Notes: generated by a model not told the origin, from the letters alone. DNA of 64,000 bases from Paraclostridium tenue (GCF_015668515.1 NZ_JADPFO010000001.1:373331-437330); one strand, 5' to 3'. Shown: positions 1-8,570, counted from the stretch's first letter. Numbers and translations are program-made.

Positions 1-120
1 ATTATCAATTTCAAACTCAATAAAATATAAAATTCCATGAACTTTTCTTATTTCAGTAGCACCGATGTATCTAAGTCGAGCTTCTATAGTGTCTCCATAA
101 GCGTTGTTTAAAATGCTCAT
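1..120 (-). CDS. Hypothetical protein, N-terminal 40 residues only
   Basis: The frame opens with ATG at 118-120 on the minus strand and runs off the left edge. A strong AGGAGG ribosome-binding site lies just upstream (around 127-132), so the start is well supported. The visible peptide begins MSILNNAYGDTIEARLRYIG and alternates charged and hydrophobic residues with no signal peptide or membrane segment. I do not recognise the family. It lies downstream of the permease gene on the same strand, only 24 bases away, so the two are probably co-transcribed. Confidence 0.7.
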   Translation of the reverse strand, partial: MSILNNAYGDTIEARLRYIGATEIRKVHGILYFIEFEIDN

Positions 121-144
121 TTATAAACCTCCTAAAATTTTTTA

Positions 145-1410
145 CTAGAAACGAATTACTAGATAAATAGTTGAAATAATTATTGATAAAATCATAAGCG
201 GAAAACCTATTTTAAAGTACTCTTTAAATGTTATTGGATATCCATTTTTTTGACCAATATTAGATAAAACAATATTAGCAGAAGCACCTATTAATGTACC
301 ATTTCCTCCTAAGCAAGCACCTAAAGATGTAGCCCACCAAATTGGAGTTACATCAACACCTTGAGATTGCATGGTTAAAATTAGTGGTATCAATGTAGCG
401 ACAAATGGTATATTGTCCAGGAAAGATGATATTATAGCTGATAACCAAAGGATTACTAACATAGTAATTATTAAGTGACCCTTTGTAGCATTTATTAAGT
501 ATTCAGCTATAAAGTTTATAATACCTACCTCTACAAGACCACCAACCACAATAAACAAACCTCCAAAGAATGCTATTGTAGACCATTCAATACTTGAAAG
601 AATTTCATCTACATCTTGTTTACCTATAAAAATCATTATAGTAGCACCTGTTAGTGCAACTACACTTGATTCAATGTGAATTATGTTGTGAAGAGCAAAT
701 CCAAGCAAAATAAATATCATCATAATTATGCTTTTAATAAGCAAGGATTTATCTTTTATTGCTTTATTTTCATCTAGAGATAATATTTCTTCTTTATATA
801 TAGCCTCTACAACTAAGTGTTTTTTAAATACAAACTTAAAACAGATAATAGTAGCAAATAGTAATATTATAACTATAGGGCCAAGATTAACTACAAAATC
901 CATAAAACTTAAATTAGCAGCGCTACCTATCATTATATTTGGTGGATCACCTATTAAAGTTGATGTACCACCTATGTTAGAAGCTAATATTTGAGTAATT
1001 AAAAATGGAGTAGGGTTTATTTTTAATATTTGAGTTATAACTATAGTCATTGGGCCGATTAACAAAACAGTAGTTACGTTGTCTAAAATAGCAGATAAAA
1101 TTGCTGTTAATACCATAAAACAAAGCATTATTTTCCATGGATCACCTTTTGATTTTTTTGATGAAAAGATTGCTATATACTCAAATAATCCGGAGTTTTT
1201 TACAACTGATACAAAAAGCATCATGCCTATTAAAACACCAATAGTATTGAAATCAATATGTTTAAGTCCGTTTTCAAATGATACGATATTAAATATTAAC
1301 ATAAGCAAAGCACCTGCCACAGCAGCAACAGCTCTGTTTACTTTTTCAGATATAATAGCTATCATAACCAGTAAAAATATAGATATGGCTATTATTTGAT
1401 TGATGTACAT
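145..1410 (-). CDS. NhaD/ArsB-type ion transporter (SLC13/citrate-permease superfamily)
   Basis: A 421-residue polytopic membrane protein with about 11 hydrophobic segments. Two internally related half-motifs typical of the superfamily are visible: SNIGGTSTLIGDPPN near residues 144-158, and a second copy near residue 370 reading GACLGGNGTLIGASAN. These re-entrant Asn/Gly-rich hairpins form the ion and substrate site in this superfamily. Relatives include NhaD Na+/H+ antiporters, ArsB arsenite pumps and dicarboxylate carriers; the sequence does not decide between them. The start is preceded by AAGGAGG at an ideal distance. No arsenic regulator or reductase lies beside it, which argues mildly against an ars role. 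Confidence 0.85.
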   Translation of the reverse strand: MYINQIIAISIFLLVMIAIISEKVNRAVAAVAGALLMLIFNIVSFENGLKHIDFNTIGVLIGMMLFVSVVKNSGLFEYIAIFSSKKSKGDPWKIMLCFMVLTAILSAILDNVTTVLLIGPMTIVITQILKINPTPFLITQILASNIGGTSTLIGDPPNIMIGSAANLSFMDFVVNLGPIVIILLFATIICFKFVFKKHLVVEAIYKEEILSLDENKAIKDKSLLIKSIIMMIFILLGFALHNIIHIESSVVALTGATIMIFIGKQDVDEILSSIEWSTIAFFGGLFIVVGGLVEVGIINFIAEYLINATKGHLIITMLVILWLSAIISSFLDNIPFVATLIPLILTMQSQGVDVTPIWWATSLGACLGGNGTLIGASANIVLSNIGQKNGYPITFKEYFKIGFPLMILSIIISTIYLVIRF

Positions 1411-1632
1411 GACTATCGCCTCCTTAGTAAGTTTAAAAACTTAAAGTTAATAATTAAAGTATAGTTAAAAGCTTGAAATGTTACAGAAATTAAAAAAGTT
1501 CTTAAAATAATTATTTTTATTAATACTTTAAAGATGTATCTATAACATAAATAATCACTATATACTAAAATAAACATATTATAATGTATAGCTATATGCC
1601 ACTAAATTAGTTTTAATATAGGGGATGACGAT

Positions 1633-2010
1633 ATGAATGAAAATACAAAACAAATAGAATTGAAACTTAAAAAAGAAGAGATAGAAGCTATAAAATTAGT
1701 GGATATAGAAAAAATAAAAATAAAAACTTGTGCTAAAAAAATGAAAATGTCAGCGGAAGAATTTAATGAAACATTAAATAGTGCAAGAACTAAAATAGCA
1801 AAAAGTATAGGAAAAGATAATGTAATAAAGATTATATTAGAAGAAGAACAAATAGATAATAATTTATACTTTACATTTAGGTGTGCAACTTGTGGAACTA
1901 TATATAAAGTAACAGGTTATGAAGAAAGAATAGCTTGTCCACTTTGCACAAGTAATAAAGTTATGAGTGCAGAAGAAGCTGGATTTGATAAAAAAAGTTA
2001 TTGGTTATAA
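1633..2010 (+). CDS. DUF134-like helix-turn-helix protein with C-terminal zinc ribbon
   Basis: A 125-residue soluble protein. Residues about 15-65 resemble the DUF134 / sigma-region-4-like helix-turn-helix, in which a conserved stretch ends in SARTKIAKSIG. Residues 84-105 form a zinc ribbon with C84-x2-C87 and C102-x2-C105. This suggests a small DNA- or RNA-binding regulator; targets are unknown. It is a single gene followed directly by a terminator that overlaps its last codons, and its neighbour tldD has its own ribosome-binding site. The family call rests on motif recognition by eye. Confidence 0.6.
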   Translation: MNENTKQIELKLKKEEIEAIKLVDIEKIKIKTCAKKMKMSAEEFNETLNSARTKIAKSIGKDNVIKIILEEEQIDNNLYFTFRCATCGTIYKVTGYEERIACPLCTSNKVMSAEEAGFDKKSYWL

Positions 2011-2028
2011 ATGCCAGTAACTTTTTTT
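1990..2028 (+). terminator. Rho-independent terminator
   Basis: Stem AAAAAAGTTATTGG (1991-2004) pairs with CCAGTAACTTTTTT (2014-2027). The 5' arm lies inside the last codons of the preceding gene. Confidence 0.8.
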
Positions 2029-2070
2029 ATGATACAATTAAAGTAATAGTGAAAAAATAGGAGGAATAAT

Positions 2071-3462
2071 ATGATTTCAAGAGAAATAGCTTCTAAGGTT
2101 TTATCAAAGTGTTTGATAACTGGTGGAGATTTTGCAGAAATATTTGAAGAGGATACAATAAGTAATTCTATAGGATTAATAGATAGTAAAGTTGAAAATG
2201 CACTAGGTGGAAGAAGTTATGGTATAGGCATAAGAATATTTAAAAATTTCAAAAGTGTTTATGCTTATACTAATGATAACTCTTTATCATCTCTTTTAGA
2301 TACAGCTTATAAAGCAGCATTGGCACTAGGTAGTTTAAAAGAAGAGAAATCGATAGTTATAAATAATAGTGTTAACTATGAGAATATGCACAACATAAAA
2401 TTATATCCAAATGCTATAGACTATGAAAAAAAAATAAAAGTAATGAAAGAAGCGTATAAAAGTGCAAAAGATTATAGTAAAGATATATCACAAGTAAATG
2501 TAACTTACTTAGATAAAGCACAAAAAATATTAGTTGCAAATAGTGAAGGTTTATATATAGAAGATGAAAGAATAAGAACAAGACTTGGGATAAGTGCTGT
2601 AGCTTCTAAGGGAAATGAAAATCAAACAGGATTTGAAGGGCCAGGCAGAGCAAAAGGATTTGAAATGTTTGAAGAAATAGACCCAATTTTCTATGGAAAA
2701 GAAGCTGCAAGAACAGCTCATACTATGCTACATGCAAGAAATTGTCCTGCAGGTAAAATGACTGTTGCAATAGACAATGGATTTGGAGGAGTTATATTTC
2801 ATGAAGCTTGTGGACATTCACTAGAAGCAACATCAGTAGCTAAAGGAAATTCAGTATTTTCAGGAAAACTAGGAGAACAAATTGCTTCAACAAAAGTAAC
2901 AGCAATAGATGATGGAACACTAGCTAATCATTGGGGATCTAGCAATATAGATGATGAAGGTAACTTTACAAAGAAAAATGTATTAATAGAAAATGGAATT
3001 TTAAAATCATATATGATAGATAAATTAAATGGAAGACGAATGAATATGGAACCAACAGGAAGTTCTCGTAGACAAAGTTATAAATATGCTCCAACATCAA
3101 GAATGACTAACACGTACATAGCACCAGGAGATGACAATCCAGAAGATATAATAAAGTCAATAGATAATGGTCTATATGCTAAAAAAATGGGCGGAGGATC
3201 TGTAAATCCAGTTACTGGAGAGTTTAACTTTGCAGTAGCAGAAGGATATATTGTAAAAAATGGTCAGATACAAGAACCTGTAAGAGGTGCTAGTTTAATA
3301 GGTAAAGGTAGCGATGTACTTATGAATATAGATATGGTTGGAAATAATTTAGCTCAAGCTCAAGGTATGTGTGGTTCATCATCAGGAAGTATACCAACAA
3401 ACGTAGGGCAACCTATGATAAGAGTTAAAGAAATTACTGTAGGTGGAAGATCGGAGGAATAG
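2071..3462 (+). CDS. tldD: Metalloprotease TldD
   Basis: A 463-residue member of peptidase family U62. The zinc-binding signature HEACGH is at residues 244-249, and the glycine-rich C-terminal half (GGGSVNPVTGEFNF region, SLIGKGSDVL) is typical of TldD. In other bacteria TldD pairs with TldE (PmbA) in a hetero-oligomeric protease that trims unfolded or modified peptides, including antitoxins and RiPP precursors. The partner follows two bases downstream, so the pair is one operon. AGGAGG sits seven bases before the ATG. No RiPP precursor was seen beside it. Confidence 0.95.
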   Translation: MISREIASKVLSKCLITGGDFAEIFEEDTISNSIGLIDSKVENALGGRSYGIGIRIFKNFKSVYAYTNDNSLSSLLDTAYKAALALGSLKEEKSIVINNSVNYENMHNIKLYPNAIDYEKKIKVMKEAYKSAKDYSKDISQVNVTYLDKAQKILVANSEGLYIEDERIRTRLGISAVASKGNENQTGFEGPGRAKGFEMFEEIDPIFYGKEAARTAHTMLHARNCPAGKMTVAIDNGFGGVIFHEACGHSLEATSVAKGNSVFSGKLGEQIASTKVTAIDDGTLANHWGSSNIDDEGNFTKKNVLIENGILKSYMIDKLNGRRMNMEPTGSSRRQSYKYAPTSRMTNTYIAPGDDNPEDIIKSIDNGLYAKKMGGGSVNPVTGEFNFAVAEGYIVKNGQIQEPVRGASLIGKGSDVLMNIDMVGNNLAQAQGMCGSSSGSIPTNVGQPMIRVKEITVGGRSEE

Positions 3463-3464
3463 TT

Positions 3465-4808
3465 ATGGACTTTAAAGAATTTAAAAATATACTGTTTGAG
3501 AAAGCTTTAAATGAAGGTTTTGAAGACTGTGAAATTTATTACACTGATGGTGAAGATATAAGTATAACAGTTTATGAAGGTGAAGTAGAAAAGTATAATT
3601 TAGATAAATCTTTTGGATTGTCATTTAGGGGAATGCTAAATGGTAAGATGGGATATTCATATACTGAAATTTTAGATGATAAGGCTATAGATATGCTTAT
3701 AAAAAATGCAAAGGAAGCATCTAAATGCATAGAGAGTACTGATGAACAGTTTATATATGAAGGTGACAAAAATTATAGTAAAGTTCAAACTTATTCAGAA
3801 AAACTAGAAAACATAGATGCGGCGAAATTAATAGAAATTGTATTAGATTTAGAAAAACAAACTAAAGAATATAGTGATAAAGTAGTTAATATAAGTAGTT
3901 GTAAAGTATCTTATAGTTCTTCTAAAAATGGAATATATAATACTAAAGGTTTAGAGTTAAGTAATAAGGGGAATTTAATTATAGCATATGTTATTCCTAT
4001 AGTTGAAGATAATAACGAAAAGCAAGATGGAATGGGATATAAGATAGCTGATTCTTTAGAAGAAATAGATACTAAAGAAATAGCAAAGCAAGGTGTAAAA
4101 GAAGCTTTATCTAAATTAGGTGGAAGTACTATTTCTTCAGGTAATTACAAAACTATAATATACAATGAAGCTATGGCTTCTTTACTTGAAACTTTTGCAG
4201 ATATATTTAGTGGTGAGGCTGCTCAAAGAGGATTATCTTTATTGAAAGGAAAAGAAGGTGAGGTTATAGCATCTAATATTGTTTCAATAGTGGATGACCC
4301 TCTGTTAGATAAAGGTTTAGCATCAACGCCTTTTGATGATGAAGGAGTTGCAACATTTAAAAAAGATATAGTATCAAATGGAGTCTTAAATACCCTATTA
4401 CACAACTTAAAAACAGCTCATAAAGCTAATGTAAAAACTACAGGAAATGGATTTAAAGCATCGTATTCTTCTCCGGTAAGTGTAGAGCCTACGAACTTTT
4501 ATATAGAAAAGGGAGAAGCTAGTATAAAAGAGCTTATGAAAGAGGTTAAAGAAGGAATTATGGTAACAGATTTTGCAGGACTTCACTCTGGAGCAAACTC
4601 TATAACAGGTGATTTTTCTTTAGCAGCTAAAGGGTTTTATATAAAAGACGGGAAAAAAGAATATCCGGTAGAACAAATAACTGTTGCAGGAAACTTTTTT
4701 GATTTATTAAAAAACATTAAATTTATAGGAAATGATCTAAGTTTTCCAATAAGTAGTGTGGGTTCGCCATCAGTTATAGTAGAAGGATTATCTATAGCAG
4801 GTAAATAG
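3465..4808 (+). CDS. pmbA: TldD/PmbA partner protease subunit TldE
   Basis: A 447-residue U62-family protein that lacks the HExxxH zinc motif of TldD, as expected for the TldE/PmbA partner. The conserved C-terminal block (GLHSGANSITGDFSLAAKGF region) is present. The ATG follows the tldD stop by two bases and its ribosome-binding site (GGAGGA) lies in the end of tldD, so translation is coupled. The gene ends before a good terminator. Role by family: forms the active protease with TldD and threads peptide substrates into the TldD site. Confidence 0.93.
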   Translation: MDFKEFKNILFEKALNEGFEDCEIYYTDGEDISITVYEGEVEKYNLDKSFGLSFRGMLNGKMGYSYTEILDDKAIDMLIKNAKEASKCIESTDEQFIYEGDKNYSKVQTYSEKLENIDAAKLIEIVLDLEKQTKEYSDKVVNISSCKVSYSSSKNGIYNTKGLELSNKGNLIIAYVIPIVEDNNEKQDGMGYKIADSLEEIDTKEIAKQGVKEALSKLGGSTISSGNYKTIIYNEAMASLLETFADIFSGEAAQRGLSLLKGKEGEVIASNIVSIVDDPLLDKGLASTPFDDEGVATFKKDIVSNGVLNTLLHNLKTAHKANVKTTGNGFKASYSSPVSVEPTNFYIEKGEASIKELMKEVKEGIMVTDFAGLHSGANSITGDFSLAAKGFYIKDGKKEYPVEQITVAGNFFDLLKNIKFIGNDLSFPISSVGSPSVIVEGLSIAGK

Positions 4809-4828
4809 TGTAGAATTTATATAAGTAT

Positions 4829-4858
4829 AAAGTACTCATTAAAATGGGTACTTTTTTA
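4829..4858 (+). terminator. Rho-independent terminator of tldD-pmbA
   Basis: AAGTACTCATT pairs with AATGGGTACTT (one G-T), followed by a T run. Confidence 0.85.
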
Positions 4859-5011
4859 TTAAAGCAATAAATATTAAAACTTGAAGAAAATTATCTTTAT
4901 ACATATTGTAATAATATACAAATTTAAATAGTTAAAAGTGAATAGATTTAATAAGTATATGAGAATAATAACTTTAGTTTTTAAAAATAATTTTACACAA
5001 GGAGTTATAAA

Positions 5012-5503
5012 ATGAAAAAGATAATTATTTCAATTCTTATAGTAAGTACTTCATTTATGTTTATTAAATTTGATAACTCATATAATATTTATGCTGAAAG
5101 ATTATTAAATCAACCTCAAAAAATAGAAGAAACTTATTTAAATGAATTGACTAAAATAAGAGATCAAATATATATATTAAGTTCTAATTCACTTAAAGCT
5201 GTAATTAATAAGCAAGATAAAACTAGTTTATTTAAGGAATCTACATTTATAAACAGTCAAATAAGAAATCTTAGAATTCAATTATCAGAATATCACAAAA
5301 CAGAGAGTGGAAATATAGAAAAAAATCCTTTAGCATTAGCATTTTTAAATACATTAAATTATTATAGCATGTCTTTATCTTACTTATTATGCTTTTTAAA
5401 TACAGACTCATCATCTGAGGGAAATAAATCTTTACAAAGTTATTATTTTAGTAAAGCTTCTGGAGATCAAATTTTACTGTGGGTTAAATCACAAATAAAA
5501 TAA
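5012..5503 (+). CDS. Exported hypothetical protein
   Basis: 163 residues. Residues 1-28 form a signal peptide (MKKIIISILIV start, hydrophobic core, cleavage likely after YA near 28-29). The mature part is helical and polar, with no motif I recognise, no lipobox and no anchoring signal. The ribosome-binding site is AAGGAG. It stands alone, upstream of the micropeptide/cell-wall-protein region, and may belong to the same surface-related neighbourhood; that is inference only. Confidence 0.65.
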   Translation: MKKIIISILIVSTSFMFIKFDNSYNIYAERLLNQPQKIEETYLNELTKIRDQIYILSSNSLKAVINKQDKTSLFKESTFINSQIRNLRIQLSEYHKTESGNIEKNPLALAFLNTLNYYSMSLSYLLCFLNTDSSSEGNKSLQSYYFSKASGDQILLWVKSQIK

Positions 5504-5518
5504 CTTTAAGAATATATC

Positions 5519-5740
5519 AAAAATGTAAGCAAATTTAAATGTTTTTGTAAGGGTTTTTTTAGGTTAAGTATGTATAATAAACTTGTCAAATAAAACATTG
5601 GGTGGAATTATACATGACAATAAGATTGGGTGGATTAATTATAGTTCCATTTATATTAGCAGCATGGGGCTGGATTAGTAGGAAATCAATTAGAAAGTAT
5701 AAATGAACAATAATTATATAGATATGAAAGTTTAAACAAT
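5519..5740 (+). repeat. Copy 1 of a ~220-bp duplicated unit (leader plus micropeptide gene)
   Basis: This stretch matches 7190-7410 along its length: shared AAAAATGTAAG start, a T-rich stretch, a TATAAT/TACAAT-like box, the AAAACATTGG segment before the start codon, the micropeptide frame and the tail ATGAACAATAATTATATAGA. Identity is roughly 75-80% by eye. The two copies bracket the cell-wall-binding protein gene. Confidence 0.75.
5614..5706 (+). CDS. 30-residue hydrophobic micropeptide (frameshifted paralogue of the 7289 gene)
   Basis: ATG at 5614 follows TTGGGTGG. The peptide MTIRLGGLIIVPFILAAWGW continues with a basic tail (ISRKSIRKYK). Its first 17 codons align with the 7289 peptide. 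After GCAGCA one extra base relative to the other copy shifts the frame. Read in the other frame, the 3' part would give GLVGNQLESINEQ, almost identical to the paralogue's tail. So one copy carries an indel. Function unknown; a membrane-active or signalling peptide is possible. Confidence 0.45.
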   Translation: MTIRLGGLIIVPFILAAWGWISRKSIRKYK

Positions 5741-5776
5741 AAAAAGTAGTAGGCTTATGAACCTACTACTTTTTTA
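5741..5776 (+). terminator. Rho-independent terminator after micropeptide copy 1
   Basis: AAAAAGTAGTAGG pairs with CCTACTACTTTTT around a short loop, followed by T residues. Confidence 0.85.
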
Positions 5777-6012
5777 CAGTCTATTTATATAAAAAACATA
5801 TATAATAGTACGATATATAATTTAAATATTTTTATTAGTTGTTTTGGTAATTGTAAATTCGGGATTTCAGATTCTTTGTTAAATGAAAATAAGAGTATAC
5901 TATCCAAGTATTCTTACTAAAAAACACCAATTTAATTCTAAAAATTTACAATATTTTACATAAATGTTAATATATACTTGTTACGGTTATAAATAAACAT
6001 GGAGGAGAAGTT

Positions 6013-6879
6013 ATGAAGTTAAAAAAATTGCTTATATCTAGTGTATTAGCTTTAGGGCTAGTGGTAACTAGTATGTCTGTATCTAATGCAGATACTAAGA
6101 AAGGTTGGATACAAAATTCAGACAAATGGTACTATTTTGATAGTAATGGTATTATGCAAACTGGCTGGAAGTTAGTTTCAGGTAAATGGTATTACTTAGA
6201 ATCAGATGGAACAATGGCGACTGGTTGGAAGCAAATAGGTGGTGCATGGTATTATCTAGAGCCAAACGGAGTAATGGCAACAGGTTGGAAACAGTTAGGA
6301 AATACATGGTACTATCTTAATCCAAATGGAACAATGGCAACAGATTGGCAACAAATTGAAGGTTCATGGTATTATTTATGTACTTCAGGTGCTATGCAAA
6401 CAGGATGGTTGGAATCCAATGGCATTTGGTATTACTTAAAACAAAATGGTGTGATGTCAACTGGTTGGGAGCAAGTGAACTATACTTATTATTACTTTAA
6501 TCGATCAGGAAGAATGAAAACAGGGTGGTTAGATGATATGGGAACTTGGTATTATCTAAATCATAAGGGTATGATGGTTACAGGATGGCACCAATTAGAT
6601 GGATCATGGTATTATTTCTATGGAAATGGTATGATGGCTACAAATACAACTATAGATGGCTGGCATATAGGATCTAATGGAATCGCTACATATATAAGCA
6701 ATGGTGGAAATTCAGGTTTATCTGATAATAGTACTGTTTTCATAACTCCAGGTGGAAAAAGCTACCATTCATCTAAGAATTGTGCAACTTTAAAGAATAG
6801 TAAAACTATATTAAGCATGACACTAAGAGAAGCCAAAAACAAAGGTAAGAGTGATCCTTGTAATGTATGTGTTAGATAA
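6013..6879 (+). CDS. Secreted cell-wall-binding repeat protein with C-terminal Cys domain
   Basis: 288 residues. Signal peptide 1-26 (cleavage near SNA-DT). Residues about 30-225 are nine to ten tandem ~20-residue choline-binding-type (CW_binding_1) repeats with the core GxWYYLxxxGxMxTGW. These fold as a beta-solenoid and bind wall polymers. Residues about 240-288 form a different small domain with Y-H-x4-C-x2-L and a final PCxxC, resembling a small metal- or nucleic-acid-associated C-terminal module found on many secreted proteins. There is no catalytic domain, so it may be an adhesin or wall-associated binder. The ribosome-binding site is GGAGG. The gene is flanked by two micropeptide copies. 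Confidence 0.88.
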   Translation: MKLKKLLISSVLALGLVVTSMSVSNADTKKGWIQNSDKWYYFDSNGIMQTGWKLVSGKWYYLESDGTMATGWKQIGGAWYYLEPNGVMATGWKQLGNTWYYLNPNGTMATDWQQIEGSWYYLCTSGAMQTGWLESNGIWYYLKQNGVMSTGWEQVNYTYYYFNRSGRMKTGWLDDMGTWYYLNHKGMMVTGWHQLDGSWYYFYGNGMMATNTTIDGWHIGSNGIATYISNGGNSGLSDNSTVFITPGGKSYHSSKNCATLKNSKTILSMTLREAKNKGKSDPCNVCVR

Positions 6880-6887
6880 AAAGTAAC

Positions 6888-6918
6888 GTAGTAGGCTAAA
6901 TGGCTTACTACATTTTTT
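6888..6918 (+). terminator. Rho-independent terminator of the wall-binding gene
   Basis: GTAGTAGGC pairs with GCTTACTAC (one wobble) around CTAAATG-type loop bases, followed by ATTTTTT. Confidence 0.8.
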
Positions 6919-6987
6919 GTCTTACTTAGTTGAAAAACTTCCTAAAATAGTGTTTATTTTAAGTAAAACAAGGTATAAATATATTAT

Positions 6988-7147
6988 AGAAAACTAAACA
7001 AATCAACTTTAAGATTAAAAACAGATTTCCTTAAGGAGATAAATAACCTTGAGAGCTTAAATGCTATTTGCAGTGATACTCTAATAGGTTAATTATTTAT
7101 ATAGCATGGAATCTAAATTTGATTTATTTAGTTTTCTTTTTTTATGT
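6988..7147 (+). other. Long hairpin element (imperfect 28-bp inverted repeat enclosing ~93 bp)
   Basis: Arm 6988-7016 is the reverse complement of 7110-7137 except for about two mismatches and one bulged base. Inside are nested complementary segments (ATAAATAACCT with AGGTTAATTATTTAT, and GAGAG with CTCT). The 3' arm is followed by an uninterrupted T run. No protein frame fits. It could be a structured small RNA with its own terminator or a small MITE-like element; the data do not decide. Confidence 0.5.
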
Positions 7148-7189
7148 CTAACAATTATTTAAAGAAAAATGAAACAGAAATAAATGCAT

Positions 7190-7410
7190 CAAAAATGTAA
7201 GGAATGTTTAAGGTTGACGCAAGGCTTTTTTAAGATTAAACATGTACAATAGACTCATCAAATAAATAAAACATTGGAGTGGTTATATATGACAATAATA
7301 TTAGAAATTTTGATGATAGTACCATTTATATTAGCAGCAGGAGCTGGATTAGTAGAAAGCCAATTAGAAAGCATAAATGAACAATAATTATATAGATATA
7401 AAGCATCCAT
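7190..7410 (+). repeat. Copy 2 of the duplicated leader/micropeptide unit
   Basis: It matches 5519-5740 from the AAAAATGTAAG start through the micropeptide frame to the shared tail after the stop. This copy has the longer open frame. Confidence 0.75.
7289..7387 (+). CDS. 32-residue hydrophobic micropeptide
   Basis: ATG at 7289 follows GGAGTGG. The peptide has an apolar first half (MTIILEILMIVPFILAAGAG) and an acidic, glutamine-rich tail ending ESINEQ. It is one hydrophobic helix long. The size and shape fit type I toxins, small membrane regulators or secreted signalling peptides; nothing nearby decides. Conservation of the frame in two copies argues that it is translated, and a terminator follows. 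Confidence 0.5.
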   Translation: MTIILEILMIVPFILAAGAGLVESQLESINEQ

Positions 7411-7434
7411 CAAGTTAGGTGCTTTTTTATTTTA
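7402..7434 (+). terminator. Probable terminator after micropeptide copy 2
   Basis: AAAGCATC...AGGTGCTTTTTTATTTT: the stem AAGCA(TC)/(GG)TGCTT is followed by a T run. Confidence 0.55.
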
Positions 7435-7535
7435 AAAATTAAAAAATGTAATTTTTATCACAAATTGACAAAAAGTGACACGTGCAATATTGTATACTAT
7501 TAATGATTTATATTAATTGAAGGAGAATTATCATA

Positions 7536-8024
7536 ATGAGTAAAAAAGTATTAGGATTAGTTTTAGCAGGTGTATTAGCTTTAGGAGTTGTTGGATGTTC
7601 TAGTTCAAAAGGAGACACTAAAGCAAATGAAAATATAACTAAAGAGGAAGTGAGTTCTAAGAAAGATATACCAGAAGGGCTAGATAAAGAAATAGGTAAT
7701 GGTGACGTAGTTTTATCTACAACTGGAGGAACAACTGAAAATGGAAATATTCCAACTGTATTTGTAGGACAAGATACTCAATTAGATCAAATAGGTTTGT
7801 CTAGTGAAAATTTAGATGGTAGTAAATTATCGTATGTATATATAGATGGTATGCTTAATACTAAAGAACAACTTGGAGAAATGTCTCAAACTACAATAAC
7901 ATTACAAGATAATTCGTTAAAAGAAGGAAAACACAAGGTAGAAGTTGTGCAATATGATAACGACGAACAGACAGGAACTCCTGTAACTTATAAAGTTGTA
8001 AATTATGAAGTGAAAAATAAATAA
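7536..8024 (+). CDS. Small surface lipoprotein of unknown function
   Basis: 162 residues. Residues 1-21 are a lipoprotein signal with lipobox LGVVGC, so C21 would be lipidated. A Ser/Lys/Glu linker follows, then a compact domain from about residue 55 rich in beta-type sequence (VVLSTTGG, TITLQDNSLKEGKHKVEVVQYD), suggesting an Ig-like or immunoglobulin-type fold. There is no catalytic motif. It has a good ribosome-binding site (AAGGAG) and its own terminator, so it is monocistronic. Confidence 0.8.
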   Translation: MSKKVLGLVLAGVLALGVVGCSSSKGDTKANENITKEEVSSKKDIPEGLDKEIGNGDVVLSTTGGTTENGNIPTVFVGQDTQLDQIGLSSENLDGSKLSYVYIDGMLNTKEQLGEMSQTTITLQDNSLKEGKHKVEVVQYDNDEQTGTPVTYKVVNYEVKNK

Positions 8025-8025
8025 T

Positions 8026-8070
8026 AAAAATTACTCCAGAGTACATATGTATTTTGGAGTAATTTTTTTA
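8026..8070 (+). terminator. Rho-independent terminator of the lipoprotein gene
   Basis: AAAATTACTCCA pairs with TGGAGTAATTTT around a partly paired loop, followed by a T run. Confidence 0.85.
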
Positions 8071-8071
8071 T

Positions 8072-8170
8072 AAGGACCATAAAGATAAAGTTTATGCTAA
8101 TAAGGATAAAGATTTGCAATCACTACCTCATGTTATAAAAGTTAATACTGAGGAACAAAATGTGGCATAA
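8072..8170 (+). pseudogene. Short remnant of a coding sequence
   Basis: A 32-codon frame without a start codon or ribosome-binding site reads KDHKDKVYANKDKDLQSL and ends at TAA 8168-8170, directly followed by a terminator hairpin. This is what the 3' end of a deleted gene looks like. I do not recognise the parent. Confidence 0.4.
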
Positions 8171-8171
8171 A

Positions 8172-8203
8172 AATAGGAGAGCAGACACTCTCCTGTTTAT
8201 TTT
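8172..8203 (+). terminator. Terminator hairpin after the gene remnant
   Basis: AGGAGAG pairs with CTCTCCT around CAGACA, followed by a weak T-rich tail. Confidence 0.6.
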
Positions 8204-8218
8204 TGTATAATTTAAAAT

Positions 8219-8346
8219 AGCGCAGAATGTGCCTAGGTTGCTATGAGCTAACATAAACACTTCACTCACATTCCGTCAAGTTAACTGCGTTACACTTGCT
8301 ACATGTTCGCTACGCATGTTATAGCATATGCTAAATGCATATAAAA
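8219..8346. other. Non-coding island of atypical, less AT-rich composition
   Basis: About 125 bp with several C/G-containing near-palindromes: GAATGTG (8224-8230 region) with CACATTC (8269-8275 region), and GCATGTTATAGCATATGC. The composition differs from all surrounding spacers and no frame is open through it. It could be a dispersed intergenic repeat or a structured RNA; only one copy is present in this window. Confidence 0.35.
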
Positions 8347-8374
8347 AGTTGCATGTCCTTGTATAAAAAATTAA

Positions 8375-8404
8375 AAAAGACTAAGTTTTAGAACTTAGTC
8401 TTTT
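8375..8404 (+). terminator. Terminator-like hairpin
   Basis: AAAAGACTAAGTT pairs with AACTTAGTCTTTT around TTAG. Confidence 0.65.
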
Positions 8405-8570
8405 GGAGTAATTTAAAGATTAAAATATTGAAATAAACGATTATTTATTGTAAAATAATTTTTGTTAGTCTAGTTGTAGATAACTTTAAAAGACTAGACA
8501 AAAAACTAGACAAAACTTAAAAAATAATTACAGAAACGTTGAAAAATCTGGATAGTAAAAGCCTATCTAG

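Noticed and set aside
6988..7147. Ordinary terminator of the wall-binding gene
   Set aside because: That gene already has a terminator at 6888-6918, and this hairpin is far too long with a large internal structure.
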